Origin: Glandiceps talaboti
Lineage: Eukaryota > Hemichordata > Enteropneusta > Spengelidae
Assembly (NCBI RefSeq): GCF_964340395.1
Contig: NC_135549.1
Coordinates: forward strand, 21,490,842-21,547,341
Length of the DNA: 56,500 nucleotides
Direction of reading: 5' to 3'
Part shown: in pieces, positions 26,748 to 37,245 of the stretch
How positions within the stretch are numbered: position 1 is the first letter of the stretch
How the letters are laid out: each line of letters begins with the position of its first letter
Translations under genes and position numbers: made by a program
Notes under the pieces: model-generated
Seen by the model: the letters and a program-made list of their open reading frames with translations, nothing else
Databases searched by the model: none
Told to the model about the DNA's origin: nothing

Positions 26748-27619
26748 GTTATTTGTCTTGTCGTGTCTTCGCTTGTTAATGTTGAGATGCACTCGCAGAG
26801 GTGTTACCACACTAGCTAAATGACGTGATTGTTACAAAACCAGTCGTATTGATAATCAGCGGATGTGAGGTGTGTTACTAAAATTATTGATTTATCAATT
26901 ACATCCGGTACTTACATTTCTGCTATGGTTGCTATGACAGTGACATTTCTGTGTGGGTCAGAAGGTCATACTACTTAGATAAGCAAGTTGACAGAAGAGT
27001 TTATAAAAAAATTATATAGCTTTGTACAAATGTTGAATTTGTAACTAAACGCATAGGTTCTTGAATGCCAAGGTGTGATTAATTTTATGAATACGTTAGA
27101 TTTAATTGTGTACATGTGTGAGTGTGTTTCATTTTTTAAAATGGCAATGCCTAATTAAACCTATAGGCCTACAGCAGGACGTTGCCTAGTGATAACAGAT
27201 TACCACTCAGACAACGCAAACTATAGAAAATTACAGTGACCTAACATGATGGCAGGTATCAAGACCAGTCCATTATTGAAGATAACATACATGTATATAC
27301 ATAGTGTATTACATGGAATACAATTTATCATGCGTATATAATTCTGTGAAAATAGAGTTAATTCTCCCATGATTGAATGTATGTGGTTGTTTGCACTGTT
27401 ACGCTTCCCGGGTATGTTTCCTTCACACATGAGAAGCAGGCAGAACCCTGTCATAAACTTTACGAGGAAGCCATTGGTGGCGCTATGTAATATAACATTG
27501 TCATTGACAGCTTATGAATTGAACTCTCAGACCACTATAAACAAATTGAGCGCCGACTCCAGCGGTTATTACCGTTTTATAGCTAAGTCGTGAAAATCGA
27601 ATCCAGCAGGAGAGGATAG

Positions 27620-27622
<3 letters not shown>

Positions 27623-27686
<64 letters not shown>
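27623..27686. repeat. (CA)n microsatellite
   Basis: About 32 uninterrupted CA dinucleotides. Confidence 0.95.
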
Positions 27687-27688
<2 letters not shown>

Positions 27689-27830
27689 TGACACAGTCAT
27701 TGGGACTACTTGCTTTGCACTGCTAACATTAATTGTTTACAGATTGGGTATGGTTTTTCACAAAATAAACGTATTTACAGACTGTAATGTGTGTCTTCAT
27801 CTTTTAGAATAAGTAAAGTATAGTCAGTAG

Positions 27831-27923
27831 TCACATCACATCACATCACATCACATCATATCACATCACATCACATCACACCACACCACACCCCACCACC
27901 TCACATCACATGACATCTCATCA
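27831..27923. repeat. (CACAT)n imperfect pentanucleotide repeat
   Basis: Repeats of TCACA with CACCA variants, ending just before the left end of the element at 27957. Confidence 0.85.
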
Positions 27924-28257
27924 TATCCATGTGTACACAAGTAAGGTTACATGTAAGGGACTGGTCAGTTTCTTCAGCCTGGGGGGGGGGGGCGGTGGAT
28001 TCTTATATTGGGCCGACAAAAAGTCACTGACCCCCCTATCTATAAAACCAAAACAGGCTGACCCCCCCCCCATCACTTAATTCTAAAACATGATGACCCC
28101 CCCCCCCCCCATATATATAATATTCACATGACAGGTATTTTTTGATCGTGACTTGGCGGGGACTGCCTGACTGTCTTGCATCTACTTTATAAGATCCCGG
28201 GTTAGCACTATCATAATTATAATTATTGGCTACACGGGGTAAATATATTCCAAAAGG

Positions 28258-29335
28258 AGTTTAATAGCATCTTGACAGTGAAAGGTATGGGAAAGCTTAA
28301 GCAGGGAATATGTATATCGCTTATGGGGGGTTCTATGGGGTATCCCCCTAGAAGCCCTGGAGGTTTTTTACTCTGAAACGTCAATTAATTTTGAGACTAT
28401 TCAGGCCCTTTCAGACAATAATTCCCAAGCTTTACAAGACAACACCAACATGTAAAAAGAAAAAATATTTTTGAAATATTAAGTTTGATACCATCTTGAC
28501 AGTAAGGGGTAGGGGGAAGAGCTAGACACTGGGATGTGTACAACTCATCTAGTGAGGGGGGGGGGGGGTCCTAAGGGGTCTCTCCCTAGAAGTCCTGGAG
28601 GTTTTTTACTCTGAAAAGTCAATTTTGAGACTATTCAGACCCTTTCAGACAATAATTTCCAAGCTTTACAAGACAGCACCAACATGTAAAAAGCAACTAC
28701 ACAGGGTTGAAATACTTTTGAAATATACTTTGATAGCATCTTGACAGTAAGAGGGGAAGAGCTTGAGACTGGGGATATGTCCACCTCATGTGGGGGTCCA
28801 AAGGGTCTCCCTCTAGAAGCCCTGGACGATTTTTACTCTTAAAGCCAATTTTTTAGGCTATTCACACCCTTTCAAGCAATAACTCAATCCATGCTTTACA
28901 AGACAGCACCATCAAGTATCAGAAACTATTCTTTATAACTTACATAGGGTTGAAATATGTTCTTAAACAGTTAAATGGCATCATTATATACATGTAAAGG
29001 TCAGCACATCTACTGGTAGTAACATTGGTAGGGGAGATTTGGAGTTTAAGGCAATTTTAGACTACCTTGGCAAACATTTCACATCTTTAAAAGACAATAT
29101 CATCTCAAATTAGAATTGGGTGAAAATATTTAAGAAAAGTTTAATACCATTATGACAGTAAAAAGGTTGTTGGTGCATCTGATTGTTGGTTAAATGCATG
29201 AGTGACCTCTGGGTGTGAGGGAGTCCTTGGGGGTTTTCCCCCCGGCAGATCTGCAGTTTTTTGCTTCTATTAAGGCAATGTTTAGGTTATTCATAGCCTT
29301 TGAGGTAATATTTCTAAGCTTCGAATATAGCTAAC
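28258..29335 (+). repeat. Degenerate tandem repeat, about five units of ~170-245 bp inside the transposon
   Basis: Each unit opens 'tt(t)gata(c/g)catcttgacagtaa'. It continues through 'ccctagaagccctgga', then 'ggttttttactctgaa', 'tttcagacaataattcc', 'aagctttacaagaca' and 'agggttgaaatac'. Units begin near 28258, 28485, 28728, 28971 and 29141, with decay increasing to the right. A reverse-orientation copy of the last three units lies at 50640-51240. Confidence 0.7.
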
Positions 29336-29865
29336 GTAAATGTAAGTTTTAAATGAGCTTCCCATGTCACATAAAAATGGCCCCGTAACATTGGTATAGT
29401 GGCATTAATATTGCATGTATAGTAAAGTCACTGGTATGTTAGAGAACTTTAGGTGGTCATACCTAGTGTATAATAGAAACTGGAATCTGATGAGATGTGG
29501 TGATTTGTAGTGTCAATAACATGTAGTGCCCAAAATAGGAAGTGTATTAATCCCTTCTGACAAGTTCATAGTGACGAGTAGGGAACATTTTAGATTAGCT
29601 TCTTTTATAAACTATCTATGAAGATTACCATTACGAAACCTTCAAGTTCACTTTTGCCCCAAAGTGCAATATAAGTGAAGCACTGATTGTGAAACAGCCA
29701 AGCATTTACATGACATGTTCTGTAACTAGTGTGGTTGCTAGGTAATACATGTATATGTATATGTATAGTTAGGTTTGAACTAATAAGTAATATTAAAAAA
29801 CTCATGTAAGAAACAGGGAGAAGAACAAATATCTACATGTACCACATTTCAGACAAGGCTATATG

Positions 29866-29966
29866 TAGACTGTAAGATACGTCGTGACGTTTCGCCCTCA
29901 CCGGCCTCCTCTCACACGGTTGGCCGATGTTTGAGGGCGCACCGTCAAGGCGTACCTTACAGACTA
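29866..29966. mobile_element. 101-bp nested foldback element with 9-bp target duplication
   Basis: The left end TAGACTGTAAGATACG and the reverse complement of the right end TAGTCTGTAAGGTACG form terminal inverted repeats, and the similarity continues inward to GCCCTCA. The 9-mer GGCTATATG flanks both sides exactly (29857-29865 and 29967-29975). The whole sequence can fold back on itself. A 9-bp duplication is typical of Mutator-like elements; the superfamily is inferred. Confidence 0.65.
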
Positions 29967-30279
29967 GGCTATATGCCATTGTAGAAAAAGGATTTTTTTC
30001 TTCCATCACAATCCAAAATACAATGACCCCCCCCCCCCTATCCACAATTTTGAAAACAGCATGACCCCCCTACAGCCAATTTCAAAAACATGGTGACCCC
30101 CTCCCTCCCAATCCACCGCCACCCCCCCCCCCCAGGCCGAAGAAACTGACCGGTCCCTAATACAGGGTGTTATGTTTTTGTTAATGGCACCACTCATCTA
30201 CAATATCATGAATATTGAATGACCTACGTAGAACCTGGGATTGACCTTTAACCTATCACCTCATCACTGTCACTCCGGG

Positions 30280-30370
30280 CTTTCACTTGACGTGTGACGC
30301 TACTGTAGCGACGCCAAGCTAGACACTCTACACGTTTCTGCTGTACACTGACTTGAGGAGGAACTGCAGG
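30280..30370 (+). other. Candidate 5' non-coding exon of solute-binding gene 1
   Basis: The sequence 'gaactgcagg' is followed by a consensus donor GTAAGT at 30371. The coding exon 2.9 kb downstream begins only 7 bases after an acceptor (AG then GTTGTGA then ATG), so a separate leader exon must exist; this is the best donor I saw between the 2.2-kb transposon and the ATG. The left border is a guess. Confidence 0.3.
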
Positions 30371-30371
30371 G

Positions 30372-33253
30372 TAAGTCAGAAATATATGGAAATAGAAGAT
30401 ATCAACCGAATATACCATGTTCAATAGAATACTGCTGTCAACAGTTCCTATAAATTAAGAACACATATAGTTACACATTATAAATTGAATAGCACATCGC
30501 ATTAAATGGAGAACGCAGTTCGTGACATTTCCTCGTTAATAGTAAAACCCAGTCTGAGAGACACAGACTCACACATTTGAATTTCGACAATGTAAGTGTG
30601 ACCATGTTTACTCTATAACGTACTCTGTGTGTGTATTCTGGTTTGACGAGGTACTGAAATTTTAATTAAGGCCCAAGTGTCTATTAGTTTTACCCCGTAT
30701 AGTTATACAAATTATTTAAAAGTTGGTCAAGAACAAACAATAACCTAATGTAATCGTTATAGCCCCCATCGATTGAACACCAATAGGAGAACCTGGGAAT
30801 GAAACCCTTGTTTATCATGGTTGTTGCCTTTCATTTAGATTCATGGAGGTATATTTTACTCGGTATCACTATCAGCCCCCTCCGATGCATCAATCAATAA
30901 CTGGATTCAATCGTCCACATTTGTCGCTTGTATTGTTTTGTTTCATTTGTAAGTTTAATTTGCATTGTTGATATAATCGAGTCTTGATTGCCTCTTTATG
31001 AGCATATATATTCAACTATCCGAAGTCTGCATTCTGAAAAAAAAATTGTGAACGTGATGCTGACTCATACTAGTAACTTGAACTCCGTGTACTGAACTCC
31101 ATGTGCTACTCTACGAGTTACGTAACCATTTACTTCACATTGATCTCTTGCTGTGTCGTTTCGGTTACTCTTTTATCGACCCCAACCCTTTCATTCTATT
31201 TAGTACAAACTATCCATATTTACTGCCTCCCTTTCTATGAGTTGTATGACGTCAGGGTAATTCACATTTTATGTTACCCTTGACTGGCAAGTATTGCATA
31301 CAAACATTCATTGAAGAAATAATACAGTTTCATTACGACGTGTCTTGTAACGTTATATCACAGTTGCATGTAGGTCATTCACATCATTACTTTTAATTAT
31401 ACATTCCGTCGACGAACCATATAATATACTACTAGACATAATTCTGCTTCTGTATCCTACATGCCACTGTTCCCTTTCTCAGCTGGGGAAACTGAGATGG
31501 CAATTCCTGATGATTGGCCGACTATGGCATCTAGGGATGACATGGGGATCATTTACATCAGTCGTGATGATAGTGCAAGCAATATACACTACACTACACT
31601 ACACTACACCTACTACAGTCACTATTACAACCAGTGACAGGCAAGCATTGACAAGCAGAACTTGTTACAAACAGGGAAAATAAACAAATGAACTGGATTA
31701 ATAACACTTGGCACAGCATATACTAAATAAATAGGAAGAGACAAGACATTCCACCAGTTGATAAGAACAGTTTTATGGCCTCTTTACATACAAGTTCAAA
31801 TTCACAAACAAATTTCCAGTTCCCCTGGCATTTCATGTACACATAAAGCGGCCATAAAACTGTTCTTATCAAACCATACAATAGAATACAAGTCTCTGTA
31901 GTTCCAACATGTTGTGCCAAGTGTTATTAATCCAATTCATTTGTTTACTTTCCCTGTTTGTAACAAGTTCCCGTTGTCAATGCTTGCCTGTCATCGATTG
32001 TATTTTAGAACGGCGGCACGTGACCGCTGCAGTACGAAACGGATGTATGTGATTGTGACGAAAAGTGGTCGCCTTACACCATATTTTGTCAAAATGTATT
32101 TTTCAAAAATAGTTTAGACAATAGTACATTATCTGCTTTGACTTTTCGCTTTCATGTACTCATTTCTTATTTGTTACCATTGTTACGATTTCATTAACCA
32201 CAGAAGTCCCATTCTCGCAAACCAGAGTTATTATTTCTAAGAACGTTGCCGTAAAACAGGCCGTGGTTTGCGACGATGAGAAGTCTTGCCCCTCTTCCAG
32301 TTTGTGAATGAATTCACACTCAGACTACTGCAGTCCATAAACATAAGTATGTTTTTAAAAAACCAAAAAAACTACGCTCTGTCATCAGTCAGGTGTTCAA
32401 TTTTGAGAAAGCAAAGACACGTACGTAATTACATGTGTACATATTTGACTATGTCTAAGCTGAACCCAGGCTTTCTTAAGGTTCCATCCCTCGACACTCT
32501 CGTGCAACTAAACTTTTAGTCAATGTAATGTTGATATTGTGACTGGTGTTTATAGTATACGAAAACTGAACTTTTATTCACCAATTGAATACAATGGAAT
32601 ATGTCGGTAACTGTATTTTGAGGTACATGCATCATTTCGAAAAACACTAAACAACTGCAGTGATTTAAGAAGATCTTTAAAAAGCACAACCCTTACATGT
32701 TACTGTTTGTCAAAGTTTCTGAGAATGTGATACAATGAACTTGTGTTTAGTATTGAACGAACACTAATCTCATGTATGTAAACTTATTTTTTTTTCATTA
32801 TCAAAACATATGTTTCTCTGACGTCTTTCTCAAAAACAATATTATTGTTTTAGTTTATTAGAACGTCGTATTTTCAAAGTGGTATGGTCTGTACCCGCGA
32901 CCCCATATTTACTTATAGTCTGGGAGTTGGTGTGCGAAATTCATATACGTATTATGTAACCTGATATTTTATTCACTCCAAATCATTTCGACTTTGTGGT
33001 CAACGATAAATATACTTTCAATTTGGTATGCACAACAAGGACACTCAAGGTTTGGTTATTGAAAAGTCGTTTTTTGTGTTAACCGAAATATTGCGCCACA
33101 ATATAATGTCATTTTTGTAATCACATTTGGATTCATGATGAAAGTTTATCATGATGAAAGTTGTTTTAGTATAACCAAAAGCCCACATGCCACTGTGGTT
33201 TGCTGGCATTGAAGATCTGTCTCACATCGAAGTACTCTTCAAATATGATGCAG
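30372..33253 (+). other. Putative leader intron of gene 1, with a foldback element
   Basis: No coding exon was recognised here. The only structure found is the inverted repeat at 31635-31993, plus a short CTACA tract near 31590. If the leader exon at 30280-30370 is wrong, this is upstream flanking DNA. Confidence 0.35.
31635..31993. mobile_element. 359-bp foldback element with long inverted arms
   Basis: The outer left arm (about 31635-31715: 'tgacaggcaagcattgacaa', 'cttgttacaaacaggga', 'ggattaataacacttggcac') is nearly identical to the reverse complement of about 31911-31993. An inner pair also matches ('ttgataagaacagttttatggcc' at 31759, inverse at 31852). Arms this similar suggest a young insertion or a recent inverted duplication. 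It is non-coding. Confidence 0.75.
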
Positions 33254-33260
33254 GTTGTGA

Positions 33261-35919
33261 ATGGCCGATAGAAGAGGACATTACGCAGTGCACACGGACG
33301 AAGGTTCTGTTAATTTCCATATGCAAAGTGATCAAGAGACGATGATGACTGGTGGTTCTTTCGTAGGGACCAGCAGGTTAATCCTAGCGTTGTTTGCCCT
33401 TATTGGTGTTGTTGCATGCGTGGCTCTCATACTAGCCGCCGTAGGTTTGACCAAACACTCATCTATGACGTTCAATGTTGGTGATAGTGCAAACACGAAA
33501 GGTAAGTGTATGTGTCAGCGAAACCAAAGGTAATATTTTAAGATTTTGCACCTAAGGTGACAACGCCTCATTTCCCACCATTTCTTGAAGTTGCATGCTG
33601 CCTCCTTAATGAGTCTCAACTCTGTCTCTCTACTTTCGCGGTTAAAAAAACCCAAACGTACTTTTAGTCCGAAGAATATTAGAATTTCAGAGACTTAATT
33701 CATTGCATATCTGCACTTCTTTTTATTACAGGGGACGACGAAAAAATATGGACTTTTGCTATTGGTCACGATGGCTCCAGACTGGAATACATGTAAGAAT
33801 GATTAATTTAGCGCCGATAGAAAAAATTGCCAAATCATAGCAAAAAGTTTGATGCATCATGGCAATTTGCATGGTTTAATATTATCGATATCTGTATGCA
33901 TTCAAATCTGAAATCGCTATCTTTTTGATCTGCATACCCTAGCCTAGTTTCGAAAAAGCAGTGTTTTCGGAACGTTTATGGATTTGCGTTGTTAACCAGG
34001 TGTCTGCGTGCTTCCATGATATTATCGTACCTGCTTTTCAAGTAAAATTAAGGGGAGAACATAATATAAATTCCTTCTGAAACCGCGAGTAGAATTTTGT
34101 TTGCAATGTATTTGGGGGATTTTTCCAGTGAAAATCGTCCAACTGCCTGTGGGGTAGTACGTATGGCTAAATAAACAGTATTAGTAACTGAAAGTACACA
34201 TTATACAGTAATTATGTGATGTCAAAATTCAATTTCAAATAACATTCCGTAGTGACCGTTTAAAGGCTAAATCTACGCCCTCTTCAAAGTACATATATAT
34301 TTAACAACGCGTTCTTTTTCTTGGTAGAGATGAAACTGGTGGTCTGAGAGGGTTTCATGTAGACACCATTAATGCAGGTAATATAATCATTTTCAATTTA
34401 AAACGAGGATTCATGTACACCCCTCCGAAGCACCTCAGTCTTGGAAACGCGGTCAGGGGAGTGGATGTTAGATAGTACTGTGTAAACCACCCAGTCCATG
34501 CATTCATATTTTCTTAACTGTCTTCAATGTAACGATTTTACTCCATCAAATTTTGTGAAATGACGTGTAAATGACATTTTTCTCAAAATATTCCATGTGC
34601 ATAGATCATTAACCAGACATTACGTGTACTAACTAAACACCATTATAATAATTTTACCCTCTGTTTACTTGTATGTGATAACCTTGTCATTACTTGAGTT
34701 TCGAAAGTCAAAGAATTAGTAGTTTGTAATGATGATGAAAGTCATTGCAATATGTAAAAAAAAAATTACAATAACTCAGGCTGTCATTTACATTAAAATA
34801 TGATTTCTTTTGAATTTCAGTCAAATGATATGTTTATGTCCGAAGATCACCCAGCCTTCTTGGCCTTACAAATGTTAATATGTGATGAAAACCACAGACA
34901 ACTAACAGTTGTATGTCTTAAATGACACAACTATCAATCCTCGTAGTCGATTATCTTTGATGAATTCTGCAAACTTCACTTTCTTTCAGTTTGTGAAATA
35001 GCTAACAAAGACTGTCGGCTGATGTTCGACATCTACGCACGTTGCTGGGAATCGGAAGCTGGACATTGGCCGAGAATTGGAGAAGGTTTGGCAGATCGTT
35101 GGTATGACGCATGCACTGGTAAGTAATGTTACCATCAGGGTCTAGCCTTATATGATGTCGATTGACTTGGCATTATGTGAAGTCGCGGTATCGAGGCTCG
35201 GTGGTGTGTTAATGTAGTATTCGCCGCGAAAATAAAAATATTACACTTTTCCTCTTACTTTGTTCAAGAAACTCGACTCTATTATGATCTCAGTCAAAAC
35301 CATAAAGTAAGGGGTCACTGTAGAAATAGTTTTTAAAATAGAATTCAAAATAATATTAAAATGAAGCCATTTTTCGATCTAAAATGGCCGTCAAATGGGA
35401 AAATATAAAAGATTGTCAATTTCTTCGACGATGAACCCCAGAATTTCATTTACTTTTCCAAAAGGGACAGGAACAAGCTTTTATTTAACGTTTGGAGAGG
35501 TTTAAAGAAATGTGATTTTTAGCAAAATTGATCCCCCAGATGCAACTTATATTAAAACTGTAATCACTGATAGTGAGACTGATTCACCTACACACATCTA
35601 TACGTTTGCACGAGTAGACAGTGACCGTGTTTTAATTCTTGTTTACCAATCTTATCGCTATGGACATGTTGTTTTGTCCTGTGTGTGATTGCAGGTTGGT
35701 ACGCTACATATGAACGTCTCCGCACTGTAGACTTCACAGATGCATTCCGTAAATCGGTTGCCGCATCTTTCTTCGTGAAAAATGGAAATCCCAAAAACTT
35801 CAATTGGCAGGATATAACTGGAAAGAAAATAGCCATTGGCGATGGTTATGCATCGGATGAGTTCTGTATCAAACGGAACTCTGATAAAATAACGGTATGA
35901 CGTTGTTAACGAGTTTGAG

Positions 35920-36011
<92 letters not shown>

Positions 36012-36055
36012 AGATAGATAGTGTGTGTGAGTGAGTGAGTGAGTGAGTGAGTGAG

Positions 36056-36091
<36 letters not shown>

Positions 36092-37171
36092 CTTTATTCC
36101 TCCTCAAAGAGAAGAGTTACAACTCAGTTCACAAATATACAGAAAACAAAATAATAAATAAATAACTATAGAGTGCATGACTTCATTAGTCAGTTAAACG
36201 ATAAACTTAAGGATTGTATCTTGAATATTTCCTATTTGTTCGGTTGCTGAAATTTATACTTACTGTCTTCTAAAAAATTGACAGTAAGAAATAGGAGTGT
36301 GACGAGACATCATAATCCAATCAAAAGTCTAAGCATGTGTCTATAAGCTTATAGACTATATCTTGAAATATTACCCATTCGTATGGTTGCTGAAAGTGTT
36401 TTTTGCTATCTTCTAAGATGCTGATAGTAAAATCAACTTCATTTAAGTTGTACAAACGTACAGCAAAGTTAACGTTGATATTATCAAACATAGTTGACCA
36501 GAAAATGTCTCTTCGTACAGCCGTATTACGACATGAAGTCAATAAATGAGTTAGATAATCTCCAACGAGCTCTTGGCATTTAGAACATTCAGTTTGTCCT
36601 AAAGAGGCTAGGATTTTCATTATTTTGCAAACTATTGGCCTGTAACGAGGAAACTTACGTGATTGGAAATACAGATGAAACGGTACAAGGCTCTGATGTA
36701 ATTGAGAGAAGAGTAATAGTTCGTCTCTACTATCTAGTCTCTGTCTCCAAAGATTGTGCTCGTTTTCATTAATGGCTTCCTTTACAATGGTTTTCCATAT
36801 TGTTTTAGGAGGAAAATAGCTTGTTGTACAGAATTCATCGAGGAAGCATGAAAGATTGTATTTTGACAAGATTTCCACAATATCAGGAATGAAACCCATA
36901 CATCTTTTAACTGAAGAAAGTTTGAACTCAAAAAGACGTTGTAGAAATATATGGTTCCTGGTCGACGAATTGTCACTGTTGCATAGAGTTCCAAAAAAGC
37001 GTAATTTGCACTTATCAATATAGGCTCCTACTGACAGGAGTGAGTGAGTGAGTGAGTGAGTGAGTGAGTGAGTGAGTGAGTGAGTGAGTGAGTGAGTGAG
37101 TGGGTGGGTGGGTGGGTGGGTGAGTGAGTGAGTGAGTGAGTGGGAGAGGGAGAGAGTGGGGGAGAGACAGT

Positions 37172-37245
<74 letters not shown>

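Larger units (their letters stand above)
26748..27956. other. Upstream region of the TNF-receptor-like gene, microsatellite-rich
   Basis: This contains the promoter and 5' UTR of the minus-strand gene (not resolvable by eye), a (CA)n tract at 27623-27686 and a CACAT pentamer tract at 27831-27923. No coding exon was recognised. Confidence 0.4.
27957..30157. mobile_element. 2.2-kb non-autonomous DNA transposon with G-rich TIRs and TAA duplication
   Basis: The left end reads GGGACTGGTCAGTTTCTTCA then 'gcctgggggggggggg' and 'cggtggatt'. The reverse complement of the right end reads GGGACCGGTCAGTTTCTTCG then 'gcctggggggg' and 'ggcggtggatt', giving inverted repeats of ~45 bp. TAA occurs on both sides (27954-27956 and 30158-30160). 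Several 'tgacccccc' boxes lie just inside each end (28029-28110 and 30023-30103). The interior has a degenerate ~230-bp tandem repeat and a nested small element. No transposase frame is visible, so it must be mobilised in trans; the TAA duplication suggests PIF/Harbinger. Confidence 0.75.

Noticed and set aside
35588-36107. Minus-strand frames over exon 5 of gene 1
   Set aside because: Antisense of a well-supported exon joined to GA/GTGA/TTG repeats.
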